DNA of 64,000 nt from Diabrotica undecimpunctata (lineage: Eukaryota; Arthropoda; Insecta; Coleoptera; Chrysomelidae). The stretch covers positions 68,260,660 to 68,324,659 of the forward strand of contig NC_092810.1 in assembly GCF_040954645.1 (NCBI RefSeq), written 5' to 3'. Of this stretch, positions 46,565 through 59,047 are shown piece after piece. The first letter of the stretch is position 1. Each line of letters begins with the position of its first letter. The position numbers were made by a program, and so were the translations under genes. The notes under the pieces were generated by a model. It made no database searches and was not told the DNA's origin. It saw nothing but the letters and a program-made list of their open reading frames with translations.

Positions 46565-47160
46565 TACGTTTGTGGCTTAAATTACACGGTTGCCACGATT
46601 CCTATAAATATTGACTGGTTTCTTTGTATGTACAGAAATATTGTTTACATGATCCATTTTTTGCAACATAATGGCTGTAACTCGTGACGTTTAATTACTT
46701 TAAATTTGAAAATTTTAAATAGTTATTTAACGATGTTAATGATGACATAAATGTATTTTGTGATGGCTTGAAAACAATTATACTTGCCCGAGTACGTTAA
46801 TTTCCATCGTATGCCGTACACAATAATATGAATGATATAAAGGACGGACTCATAATAAAAAGTATAATTTGAAATTAAATTTAATCTTTATTCGTTGTCA
46901 TCGGTGTCTGTATCTGAACATAAGAATAAATATATCTTCGTTATCAGAATCTTCACCTTATAATAATACATGATTACACACAACCAAACTTATATGGAAT
47001 CATCTGATATTTCTTATTATTTTAAGCGAATTTAAAAAAAAACAACCTATGAAGTCAGAGAGTATTTATTTTAGAGCAATTTAATCACCAATACATAAAA
47101 ATTAAAGAAACCCATAAATTCTTAAATAATAAAGTTGAAATTATTTGTTTTAAAGGCAAT
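46565..47160. other. AT-rich intron sequence, nothing recognised
   Basis: No gene or repeat supported. Confidence 0.45.
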
Positions 47161-47164
47161 TAAA

Positions 47165-48246
47165 GTGGTAGGCAGTGTTACTAACACTAGGCCTTATGTA
47201 AGCTCGAATTCGCTTAGACATGCTCCTAAACAAATTGTCAGCATTTTATTGTGGTAGGTTGTTTCCTTTCTTCAAGAGCAACTTGTACTAAAAGCTGTAC
47301 GATGTTTTGTGGATTATCCCGGCGAGGTCTAATTCTTTTTTAAATCATATCATACAAATGCTCGATAAGGTTAAGGTCGGGTGAGCAAGCAGGTTACTAC
47401 AAAATAGCTATATCTTCTGCTTCTAGGAAGTCTGTAGTGATTTTGCTGGTATGTGGAGATGCATTATCATGCATGAAAATTAAATTTTTTCCCACTGCAC
47501 TTTTTCAGAGTCTAACTAGAGATTCTAGAACCAAATCAACATACCTTTGAGCTATTAAAGTTGGTTGAATGGAAATTAAAGCAGTTTTTTCACCGGCCAT
47601 ATTACTTTTCCAGAACATAACACTTTATCCTTTAGGTCTGTAAACAGATTTGGCTGTTTCCGTTCTTGCTTCTCTTCTTAGTCCTCTAAGTACACGAATT
47701 CATCGTGTCATATTATTTTTAACAAATCCTGGTTTCGCCATAAAATTGCACATTTTGCCAATTTCCAATGTTCCAGTTTTAGTATTGAAGACACCAATTT
47801 AAGCGATCAATCTTGTGCTGTCTGGTTAACTCGGGAATCCGTAACTGTCTACTGCTGTATATTCCTTGGGTACGAGGTCTTCTTCTTATCGTTTTAACTG
47901 AAACACTTACATCTTTAACTTCCAAAAGCTGCTTTTGGAGTTGCGGGTGAGAAATTGTTTGGTCTCTTTTAACTACTTCGACAATAAAACGGTCGTGACA
48001 AGCCGTTGTTACTTTTTAGCGACTTTATCTTGGTCTATTCTTAAGCGTTCCTAACACCTGATACCTAGCATAGGTTTTTGATACAACGCCCTGCGTTATG
48101 CCTACCACTGTAGCTATGTTCCTACAAGGAAGAATTTCAAGGAGACATTCATTGCTCCCAAGACCAATAATCTTCCCCTTTTGCACATCCCTTAACCCCA
48201 CATAAGGCATATTTTCCTTTTTGAAAGCGAAAGTAAATTTATTCAT
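47165..48246 (-). pseudogene. Second Tc1-like transposase pseudogene
   Basis: On the minus strand it starts MNKFTFAFKKENMPYVGLRD with a helix-turn-helix (IATVVGITQGVVSKTYARYQ). Further on come FMAKPGFVKNNM, VMFWKSNMAGEKTALI, IFMHDNASPHTSK (second catalytic Asp) and PACSPDLNLIEHLYDMI (catalytic Glu). The last two are at Tc1 spacing. Many stops and shifts interrupt the frame. It differs from the element at 43346, so it is a separate Tc1 lineage. The sequence CAGTGTTACTAACACT near 47176 and GGCAGTGTTAT near 48289 may mark the element ends, but pairing is weak. Confidence 0.82.
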
Positions 48247-48589
48247 TTTCGTTCAATTTACAACTAAAACAAATAATATATAACGTGCCGGGCAGTGTTA
48301 TCTGATTGTTTTATTGGTTTGTTTATTTTTAATAAAAACCTATTCTTTGCAACAATAACAAGTTTTTTCAAAAGAAATAAATATTAGTTTGAAATACATG
48401 GTTATTGCATATAAGGTTGGTGGTGTGTATATGGCAGCAGCAAATAATGTCTCCTTTGAAGTGAAATCATCCTCAATAATTTTCACTTTGGCTACAATTT
48501 TTTCCCACTCTTCTACAGAAAATATTTCACAATTTTATCTTACAAGTTTTGAATAAAAATAAAAGTGAAATCTACATAACTTTAGTGCT

Positions 48590-49390
48590 GCTCTACTAGT
48601 GCTAAACAAGCTCTATCTGGATGATATGGTGGGAGCCTTCATCATGTCTAGCTAAAGGAATATTTCTAGCTTTTAGCCAATCTATCATTTTACATATTTT
48701 ACATGTTGATGCGGATGTTGGTGTTTTATCCTCTTGAGTATTATGATAAGGCGCATTATCCATCACGATGACACTACTGGGAACTGGGAGGTAGTTTACC
48801 CGATTTTTTTTGGGACTTCCATCTCTCATAAGATCTACCGACAAAACGTGCTTCTTTCCCTCCACCTACAATGATCTAACGTTTGTCCTTGGGCTTTTTA
48901 ATCCCACTGTTCGTTTCATCAGTACAACGATATCTGTGGCTTGAAACTAAATACGTTTTCATCAGTAAACACAATAAATCTTTTTTCATTTCTAAATTGC
49001 TTAATCTGTCTTAAATACTGTAATCGTAGGTATCTTATATCATGTTTTCCAGTCTACCAACAAAAGTTTTCGATTATTTGCTGTTTTTATTCCAGCGGAT
49101 TCCGAGGTTCCTAATTTTCAAACACCTCCTTTATATTGAAATTCTTCAACAAATCTCACATGAATTTTCTTTGTAGTGGGTACTTGTTTTTCACTTATAT
49201 GAAAAATTAGTAATCTGCCACAGAAACTCCTGAAAGGGCAACCGAAAATCTCAGATTATTTATCATATTTTTCTTATTAGATTATTTATCAAATTACCTG
49301 TCATAGTATTTAGCGAATTTTAACAGTCTATTACTTCATTGAGCTTGAGCATTCAAAATGTTTCGCTTCTCTTTATACTGTTGATCCATT
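48590..49390 (-). pseudogene. DD82E-group transposase fragment, copy E
   Basis: Minus-strand pieces: MDQQYKEKRNILNAQ (about 49390), IKQFRNEKRFIVFTDEN (first Asp region), MEGKKHVLSVDLMRDGSPKK, then VIVMDNAPYHNTQ (second Asp). After about 45 residues it reads DWLKARNIPLARHDEG, and a PPYHPDRA-type block in another frame. The MDNA.YH plus WLKARNI pattern matches the DD82E copy A (MDNASYHS, WLRAKKI), so I place it in the same group. It is heavily decayed. Confidence 0.6.
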
Positions 49391-50149
49391 TTTAGATTAA
49401 ATCAACAATTACAAGATTAAAAATCACTATTATTAAAAATTAAGTTTTTACACAAAACTTATTTTTTTCTTACAATCGCTTCTACAGTAAAACTATCCAA
49501 ATAAACAGTTCTCGATTAACTGAACTCTCTGTGACGTAATTTGAAATCTGTTAATGCGCACAGTATTTCCACGTCTATTCGTATTTTGGTTATATTTCTA
49601 AGACTACGAAGACAGTAGCTGCTGAATTAGACGTTTCTCACTTCGTAGTTTAGAGAATGAGATTTTGCTATTGGGTTTTAAAGGGGAAACGTGGACATTT
49701 GGGCGTAAATTTAGTAATTAAGTTTTTGCTATGTTGGTCAAATTTTGACTTCGACTGGAAGTGTTTGAAAGTTACTATACAACCAAGAACACGTACTCAT
49801 AGCCAGTAATAAATGTACTTCATCAAGAAAATAAAACTAAATCTATAAAAAAAAAAGGTTTAAATGTTTATTTTTGAATTTTTTTAGTCATTTATAAAAT
49901 AGTATTTACAAATAGAATACAATTTTTAATCAAAACTAATGAATAGACTCTCAAAATATACTTCTTTTTTCTATTAAAGAAGTTTCTAAACATTTTCCCA
50001 AGCTGAATGAACCGATTTTAACAACTTAAATGGTGAAACTTTTTCAGTTTTTACAAAACATATTACCAGAAAAGCAAACAATGTTAATTAGCGAAACCAA
50101 AATGTACCCCCTTAGTTAAGATAACAACGTTCTTAAATCAATACAAATA
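49391..50149. other. AT-rich intron sequence, nothing recognised
   Basis: No supported gene or repeat. Confidence 0.45.
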
Positions 50150-50420
50150 CTTGAGCTATTGGATAGATAACCCACTGAATCCCGAAAAAGAAATAGCTTC
50201 TAGAATTGCCAAACCAGGAATTAAAATTCCACATTGCGATCCACATCCTTATATAAATCAACAAAATGTTACATAAAATCAGTCTTAATGTACGGAGAAG
50301 AGACCTGGACCTTAAAAACAATAAGTCTGAATAAATTAGAAGCCTTGAGATAAGACAGAAGTATGGTAGATAATTTATCTCAACAATAAAATTCAGAAAG
50401 ACAGCTTACCTACCCCATCT
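50150..50420 (+). mobile_element. LINE RT C-terminal remnant
   Basis: The plus strand contains NPEKEIASRIAKPG, then, after damage, SVLMYGEETWTLKTISLNKLEAL. This is the ..LMYGxExWTLxxxxxxKLEAFE block that follows RT in insect LINEs. The order is right but the copy is short and broken. Confidence 0.65.
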
Positions 50421-51920
50421 ATTGCGTAACTCAAAGTATTTATTCCTCATGTAATAATAAAGCGTTACGTAATATTAGAAACTGGACAGGATTATGCTTT
50501 GAATAATTACGTCACAAGCAGATGTGTTTTTACGACAGTGCTCTAGCTCATTAAAATAACGAAGTTGGAATTTCTTTTCGGGCAGCTGAAAGCCGATTGG
50601 AAGGCGTAATACATTTACTTCTTGACCACCCAGATGCCCAGATCTTCACTTTATTGACTTTTGATTATGAAGTGTTGAAATTTCCTGGTTAAAAAGGTGC
50701 AGAATGTGCGTTAAAAGAAATAGAAGCTATTTTGAGCATTTGTAAAATACATTATACATGTAACAAAACAGGCTTTACGTAAAAATATGAAGAGGGACAA
50801 AAGTTTCGAAAATAGCGTCCTAAACTAAGGGGGTCACATTAATAATTTAATTGTACACCAACTTTTCAGTCGTGGATCACAAGTACTATAAAATTTTTGT
50901 GGGGTTTACACATTACCTTTCTTTCTTTTTGCAATATGCTCTTAGCATAAGAAATCCGATAGAAAAAACTTAGTTAATCAGAGATATATTTTCCTATGGA
51001 ATGTATCGAGAGAAAATGTAATCATATATGTAGCAAGAATTATGTAATGAGATCGCCTTATAATTTTTTGCCGTTCGACCTTCTGTATGTACCTCCACTA
51101 ATATTATATTATCCAAATTAGTCTGCCAATTAAGCTAATTGGCGCAATTATCCGTTCAGGTATCCTTAAAAGTGTTACCAAGAAATTGTACTAAAATGAA
51201 CTATTACACTCCATAATATTTATACCAAAAATGTTACGAGTTTTTTTGAACGATCCTTATTGTCATAATTTAATAACATCCATAAAGCCTAAGAGTATTT
51301 ATAAGAATTTTCAGTTTTTTTTTGTCTTCTTATTACATTAAAATTTTTTGGTTACACCTGTCGCCATCTTTCTGAGAGAAACAACGTTCTGAGTGGCCTG
51401 AATATATTTTTGTATCGACGAAAGGGTTCGAAGCACAGAAAGAGCGAATTTGCTGTCTAGTTATTTACTAGATTGGTTTATATTTGGTTTTAATCCGATT
51501 TAGTTTATGGGTTATCCTCACTGTTTGTTGTGGATCCAATTAAGTTCTAGAGGCATATTTCTGTCGCCAAAGAATTGTTATTAATGTGCTTGAATGCACT
51601 ATATATCCAACGAGCAGTATTAGCGACTATGATAATATAGTGGCGCATATTTGACTGCGCCACATTTAAAAGCTACTCACTTATTACTAACTTTTATTTT
51701 GTTGTGAATAGAAGAAACGCGTACGAGTTTTTATACACAAATTTGCATGTATACATTTCATGTACCAATTAAGTGATTTATCTTTCACTGCATCGGCATG
51801 TTTGAGGAATATTTTGAAAGATATTTGTTAGGGTGTATTGTATGGTAGTCATTGCGTCATTGCTATTTAGTTCACATCGGTCGGTGATAGTATATTATAG
51901 TTAGCCGTTACCCAAAAATT
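50421..51920. other. Intron sequence, nothing recognised
   Basis: No frame, RNA gene or terminal repeats could be supported in this stretch. Confidence 0.4.
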
Positions 51921-51921
51921 A

Positions 51922-51924
<3 letters not shown>

Positions 51925-52001
<77 letters not shown>
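51925..52001. repeat. (TA)n microsatellite
   Basis: Uninterrupted alternating AT. Confidence 0.95.
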
Positions 52002-52004
<3 letters not shown>

Positions 52005-52276
52005 GGAAAATGATAATGCGAGTGAATAATAAAAGTAAAATGTAATGGCATGTCAGAATGGCAGAACAGAAACTATTTTGATAAAATATTCTCAATTGAA
52101 TTGCTTGCTTTAACCTTCAACGGCACGAAAGAAAATATGAGCTTCGAACATTATCAGCGGTTCTCGTCACGATACGAAGCTAATGTCGACTGGTGGAATC
52201 GCTTAGGTAGGTATAAAGAAGAATTTGGCACGCTGCGCAATGAACAATGTTCCATCTCGGGTTTCTTTTATCTAAG

Positions 52277-52559
52277 ACTGAAGACGACCAATAGTCAGAA
52301 ATACGTATATACACTCGCATTATCCTTTTCCATTTGTTTTAAACGTTTGAACGTTTGGCATTCCTTTCCCCAGGTAGCTGTAGCTTCCTCCGTGGTTATT
52401 GTTAGTTGTTGCCTTGGAAACCATCAGGGTCTTCTAACTCTAATGCCACAAATTGGTCACATTGCTTCTGTAGTGATCCTTTCCCAAGTTAACATGCTCC
52501 ATTTTCTACCTTGGCTGCACCGTACTGAAGACGACCAATAGTCAGAAATACGTATATAC
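52277..52559. repeat. Pair of 36-bp direct repeats with hammerhead-like core
   Basis: The same 36 bases (starting ACTGAAGACGACCAATAGTC) occur at 52277-52312 and 52524-52559, 247 bp apart. They lie in a unit that supports an open frame of 163 codons with no recognisable domain. CTGAAGA followed by GAC...GTC and GAAA resembles a degenerate hammerhead ribozyme core. This is a hypothesis only. Confidence 0.5.
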
Positions 52560-52569
52560 GGTTACGGTA

Positions 52570-52725
52570 TATTATCAAGTTTATGAAAATTAAATTAGTT
52601 ATAGCAAACTATTTCAAATCATTTGGTACAGAAAACACCGTAACGCAACATTATTTTAAATAATTGAATGATTAGTTATATTTGAAGTGAGCAATAAAAC
52701 AATTAAAATGACAACATATTGGAAA
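52570..52725. repeat. Dispersed repeat, copy 1 (copy 2 at 55075-55180)
   Basis: Shared blocks TATTATCAAGTTTATGAA, TTTGGTACAGAAAACA and ATTATTTTAAATAATTGAAT followed by GATTAGTTAT and GAAGTGAGCAAT occur in the same order at 55075-55180, on the other side of Hip1 exon 2. Confidence 0.75.
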
Positions 52726-52987
52726 GATCTTTGAAATTATGTATCATAATTTAATAAATTGAGTTGTTTTTTAAATGCGCTATGGCAGATATTTAAGATA
52801 CGACCCTGAACGACTCCTATTTTAAGACACCTGCCAGATGTCATCTGTCAATGTCAGATACCATTTTTTTAATCCATGTTAAACTTTTTAAAAAACTGAA
52901 AACATGAAATTTAATTGTAAAATGTAATGTTTATAAAATTTAAAATAAAGTGCTTATTGAAAATGGAAAATTTGCCGAAACGTTTGT

Positions 52988-52992
<5 letters not shown>

Positions 52993-53078
<86 letters not shown>
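52993..53078. repeat. (TA)n microsatellite, left of MITE
   Basis: Alternating TA up to the first base of the Tigger-like MITE. Confidence 0.95.
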
Positions 53079-53081
<3 letters not shown>

Positions 53082-53761
53082 TAGACTCCCTGTATAACGA
53101 GAACTAAAATGACAGACTAATTACCTCGTTATAAGCGAATCTCGTTATATCAGACAACAATAATACAGTGCATACATATGAATATGTAGATTTCTAAATC
53201 ATTAACTTCCTATAGTGAAGCCATTCGGAGCAATATAAGATACTAATAAAAATTGTTTGAATGGCGTTCTTGAAAAAAAGTTGTTTACTTTTATTGTCAA
53301 TTAAATACGTTAAACCAAAAAAGAGTTGTTTACTTTTATTGTCAATGATATACTTACGTTAAAACAAAAAATCTGTACTTACATTTTTTCCAACTACATA
53401 ATGTATAAACCGCATTTTGAAGGATAACATAAACTATTTTGACTGCTTTATATTGTCCAGTATCATTTCATTATATTTATCATATTTTCTAAAGATGTGA
53501 AACAGTTGTATTTATTGTAAAGAAGTTTATTGCCGGCGGCAGTTAGGTTTATTGCGGGACAGTTAAAACGGGTATTTATTTATAACCACGGCAGGGTCAA
53601 AATGTAAAAAAAACACATTTTTCGTTCTTATTTTTTCTCTTTATAGGCAAATTCACCTCGCTATAGAGGGTTACAATTCAGTAGAAATTTCACGGGACAT
53701 CTAATGTACTTCGTTATAAGCGAAACCTCGTAATAACCGTGTTCGTTATAGAGGGAGTATA

Positions 53762-53764
<3 letters not shown>
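53079..53764. mobile_element. Tigger/pogo-like MITE
   Basis: The ends are CAGTAGACTCCCTGTATAAC on the left and, read inward, CAGTATACTCCCTCTATAAC on the right. They are flanked by TA on both sides. Internal CTCGTTATAAGCGAA-type repeats near each end fit pogo/Tigger-derived MITEs. The interior has no transposase. The element sits within a TA microsatellite. Confidence 0.85.

Positions 53765-53801
<37 letters not shown>
53765..53801. repeat. (TA)n microsatellite, right of MITE
   Basis: Continuation of the TA run interrupted by the MITE. Confidence 0.9.
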
Positions 53802-53803
<2 letters not shown>

Positions 53804-54124
53804 TTTTTTTTGTATATAGTTATCGTTGTATATAGTTATCGTAAAAAATATATGTAGGTATATTTAAATGTAAGATTTCGTAGCTGGTGTTTCGTAATGG
53901 TACATTGATTTCGAAGTTTATAGGCCATGGTTTGAAAATATTTCTTTCCTACTTTCTTCTGCAAGCCTATGTGGCAATGATCGTTTACAGTACACGAAAC
54001 TTCCGGAAAGAATAATTCCTTACCGGGTATTTAGATAAAAATACTTATCCATCAATTAAGTGTTATAATAAAACTATTTAATTAAAAGTAAAACTAACAA
54101 TTAATTATTTTTTCTTATTTTTAG

Positions 54125-54546
54125 GCTCAAGCGCTTCAGAAAGCTATTAATAGTAACGAAACGCCAGTAAAACAGAAGCATGTCCGCTCAGCAATCATCG
54201 GTACTTTCCACACCCAAAGTGCCAAAATATTTTGGTCCTATGCTCTTCGTCTTCCTGCCATGGATGACAGGATCGTAGCGTGGAAACTCTGTCACGTGGT
54301 TCACAAAGTATTAAGAGAAGGACATCCACTTTGCTTGGTGGATAGTCAAAGGCATAGGAATGATCTGGATGAGATAGGAAAGTTGTGGGGTCATTTAAAA
54401 GAGGGATACGGAAAAATGATCCGGTTGTATACGTCATTGTTAATATACAAGTTGGAATTTCACATGAGAAATCCAAGGTTTCCTGGAAATTTAGGCGTAA
54501 CTGCGGAAGAGCTGGAGTCTATCGCTGGAAATGATATTAATAATTA
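54125..54546 (+). CDS. Hip1: Hip1 exon 2 (ANTH domain)
   Basis: The acceptor is TTTCTTATTTTTAG before 54125. The donor GTAAGT begins at 54547 and leaves phase 2. It encodes most of the ANTH phospholipid-binding domain. KAINSNETPVKQKHVRSAI carries the family's phosphoinositide-binding signature (KA(I/T)..., PxKxKH). FWSYALRLP, WKLCHVVHKVLREGHP, LWGHLKEGYGKMI and NPRFPGNLGV are all recognisable HIP1 blocks. No damage is seen. The TAG just after the last complete codon is in the intron once spliced. Together with exon 1 it gives an unbroken N-terminus. Confidence 0.96.
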
Positions 54547-54554
54547 GTAAGTAG

Positions 54555-55359
54555 CAACTATTATTATAACTTTGAGAGTATGCGTTGATATGTGTAAATT
54601 AATTTAATTAACTACGGTTTAAAGTTTAAACGAATATTCGCGCCCAATTCAAGTAGTTATCAAAAAATTTTGTTTTAATATGTACTGAATTTCCATTAAA
54701 TCTTGGCCGCATCCCCAATAAAAAGTGGAAACATGAAAGATTTACTTAAAATGCAGCTTTAGACTTTAAAAATTCTGTACTGCTTCCCTAATAAATACTT
54801 TTATTTAAAAATAGAGATAAAAGTTGCATGCTGAGTGGCAATAAAGTAACAGATTTATGTGCTCCGCTATACAAATTAGTACTCTCATAAAAACTGAGTT
54901 TACTTTGCATGTCACCGTGAAAATCTCAAACAAAGGGATTATAAAGGTCTCGCAAGGTGAAGGTCTTATCAACGTTCAACGTAAAACGGATGTTATAGAG
55001 CTTTAAATAATTATATTTTTTTCTTCTGAATATAAACTCACGGACAAAATTCCTACACCGCTTTAATTAAGTTATATTATCAAGTTTATGAACTTTATTT
55101 GGTACAGAAAACATCATAACGCAAACTTATTTTAAATAATTAAATGATTAGTTATTTGAAGTGAGCAATTAAAATGAAAAGCTTTTAAAACATTGAAAGA
55201 AATATAATAAACGATAAAATATTACTTGCGAATGAGTTTAAATCTAGTCGGATATCTTAAATAATATGATCTACTTGTAGTCAAAGAAGAGAAAATAATT
55301 AAAGTTTCAAATAACAAACACAAGAGGACAAACTGTAACAAATAGAAAAGAAATTAAAA
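54555..55359. other. Start of Hip1 intron 2
   Basis: AT-rich. It contains the second copy of a dispersed repeat (55075-55180) matching 52570-52725. No gene is supported. Confidence 0.5.
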
Positions 55360-56890
<1,531 letters not shown>

Positions 56891-57213
56891 ACAATGGGTA
56901 CAACGAACAAACAATAAAATTTTAAATCAAAAACTACATAAGAAAGCCCTAAAATTAGTATTTCCACCACCAGAGAAAAAACACAGTACCTTCTTCTTGA
57001 TTACGTATACAGGCAAGATATCCAAATATCCAAACACATAAAAAAGAAAGGAATAACACCAGCTTTTAGAAGACACAACAACTCTGGCAAATATATTAAA
57101 AACAACAAGAGCCAAAATAAAAATCACTTACACAGTGGTGTATACAAACTTAAATGTGGCAACTACCCAAAAAATTACGTCGGTCAAACTTGTAGAACTT
57201 TTAAAAAACGTAT

Positions 57214-58184
57214 CTTCTTCTTCACGTGCCATCTCCGCGACGGAGGTTGGCAATCATCATGGCTATTCTGATCTTAGATGCTGCTGCTCTGAATAGTTCA
57301 ATTGATGTGCATCCGTACCATTCCCTCAAGTTACGCAACCATGAGATTCTTCTTCTTCCTACACTTCTCTTGCCCTGGATTTTCCCTTGTATAATCAATT
57401 GAAGTAGGTTGTATCTCTCATTACGCATAACATGCCCCAGGTATTGCAGCTTTCGTGTCTTGATGGTTTCCAATACTTCCATTCTTTTGTTGATTCTTCT
57501 CATGACTTCGTTGTTTGTTACATGCTCGGTCCATGATATCTTCAGGATTCTTCTATACACCCACATTTCAAATGCTTCCAACTTTTTAGCAGTCGACGCG
57601 TTAAGTGTCCATGCCTCTATCCCATAAAGCAGAGTCGAGAAAATATAGCACCTTGCCAGCCTAACTCTCAAGTCCAATTTTAGTTCTCTTGCACAAAGTA
57701 CCTTTCTCATTTTATTGAAGTTTGTACGTGCTTTCTCTATTCGAACTTTGATTTCTTTGGAGTAATCGTTTGTGTGATTAATTATTGTGCCAAGATAGTG
57801 GTAGTTTTCAACTTGTTCTAAAGCACTACCGTTAATTGTCAGGCTTTCACCATTATTTTGGGTTTTTGATATCCTCATAAATTTGGTTTTCTTGGTGTTT
57901 ATTGATAATCCATATTCCTCTCCATACTCAACTATCTTGTTCATTAGCTTTTGGAGGTCTCGGAGGTTGTCTGTTATTATGATAGTATCGTCCGCATATC
58001 TAATGTTGTTAATTGGTGTTCCATTGACCTTGATTCCTGCTGTTTCTCCCTCAAGAGCTCTTTTCATAATTTCTTCAGAGTATGCATTGAATAGTAGTGG
58101 TGACAATACACACCCCTGTCGCACTCCTCTTTTAACTTCGAACTCTTCTGATGTGTGTTCATTAATTCGTAGAGAATGTAAAAC
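57214..58184 (-). mobile_element. 5'-truncated LINE inserted in the Penelope-like element
   Basis: The insertion is bounded by the 8-bp duplication AAACGTAT (57206-57213 and 58185-58192). On the minus strand it begins inside the RT domain and ends with a GAAGAAGAAG simple tail. Truncation at the 5' end, the simple tail and the target duplication are the marks of target-primed reverse transcription. Confidence 0.9.
57222..58184 (-). CDS. LINE reverse transcriptase, C-terminal half (open frame)
   Basis: This is an uninterrupted minus-strand frame of about 320 codons, beginning at the truncation point and ending at the stop at 57222. It shows VKRGVRQGCVLSPLLFN, the catalytic box IRYADDTIIIT, LSINTKKTKFM and NYHYLGTIINH. 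It continues with FSTLLYGIEAWTL, FEMWVYRRILKISWTEHV and LQYLGHVMRN, ending near GRRRISWLRNLREW. These are the RT palm/thumb and post-RT blocks of an insect endonuclease-RT LINE. The endonuclease and RT N-terminus are absent through truncation. The frame extends artificially into the flanking Penelope sequence up to 58250. The open frame suggests a young insertion. Confidence 0.9.
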   Translation of the reverse strand, partial: VLHSLRINEHTSEEFEVKRGVRQGCVLSPLLFNAYSEEIMKRALEGETAGIKVNGTPINNIRYADDTIIITDNLRDLQKLMNKIVEYGEEYGLSINTKKTKFMRISKTQNNGESLTINGSALEQVENYHYLGTIINHTNDYSKEIKVRIEKARTNFNKMRKVLCARELKLDLRVRLARCYIFSTLLYGIEAWTLNASTAKKLEAFEMWVYRRILKISWTEHVTNNEVMRRINKRMEVLETIKTRKLQYLGHVMRNERYNLLQLIIQGKIQGKRSVGRRRISWLRNLREWYGCTSIELFRAAASKIRIAMMIANLRRGDGT

Positions 58185-58300
58185 AAACGTATAGCAGAAC
58201 ATAAAAGGGCTTTCAATAATATAAAAACAGATTCTACATACGCACTTCACTTTCTAGATTATAATCATTCTTTTGTGTATAAGCAATATTTATATTTTAC

Positions 58301-59040
58301 ATAGGTACAGGTAGACAAATAAACATTTTGTTAACTTGGTCTTACATTAATCGGTGCCAAAATTATGTTCTAAAACATTTAAAATATAGTTTTTCTTTTT
58401 TATAAGTGTTTTCCTTTGGTTGAAATAACCCAAGCTTTGAAAATACTGCATCATTCAAAGGGAAACTATGGCAGAACACAAGTTATTAATTTAAAATATC
58501 TCAGTAAATATAAAATGTTTATTGACTGTGAAAATAAACAGAAGCACCTTTTTTAAATCAGTTAGTACAACCATAAGGAAAGCACGAAATTACCATTTTG
58601 TGGTAAATCAATTGTTTTTTTTACCATATTGTTTATGGCTTTAAAAATTGTAAAATGTATGCATACAATACATATATTTATATTCACCATAATATATAAC
58701 TGTAATCATATTGAAAACATGAAGGTGTTGAAATAATTTTTTTTGTAGATATATTATTCTTCATGCTGATAATCAAAATAGCTTCATTAAGGGTGCACAG
58801 GATATATTTTTCAATCGGCTATAATGGACTACCATGAATAAATGAATCAAGTAAATTTTTTATCGTGGTTTGAAAATCAACTATTAAAAAATTGTCTTAA
58901 CTATCCCTAATAATTATAATAGATAACGCTCCATACCATAGTATATTCTTAGAGAAAGTACCAAACATGTCTTGAAACAAGACTTAAATAAAAGATTGGG
59001 TAACTATATAACAATAAACTGCCAACCGAAATAGAAACTC
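58301..59040. other. Intron 2 sequence, nothing recognised
   Basis: AT-rich; no supported element. Confidence 0.45.
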
Positions 59041-59047
59041 ATGTATT

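Noticed and set aside
52050..52541. 163-codon open frame as a host gene
   Set aside because: It contains a 36-bp direct repeat that also occurs outside the frame, shows no known domain and has no splice or family support. It is probably repeat-derived.
54542..54549. TAG/TAA after NDINN as the end of a separate short gene
   Set aside because: The stop overlaps a GTAAGT donor, and the protein continues in exons 3 and 4 with correct phase and family match.
57222..58250. Full 342-codon LINE frame starting at 58250
   Set aside because: The first residues come from the flanking Penelope-like sequence; the LINE begins at the target duplication (58184).
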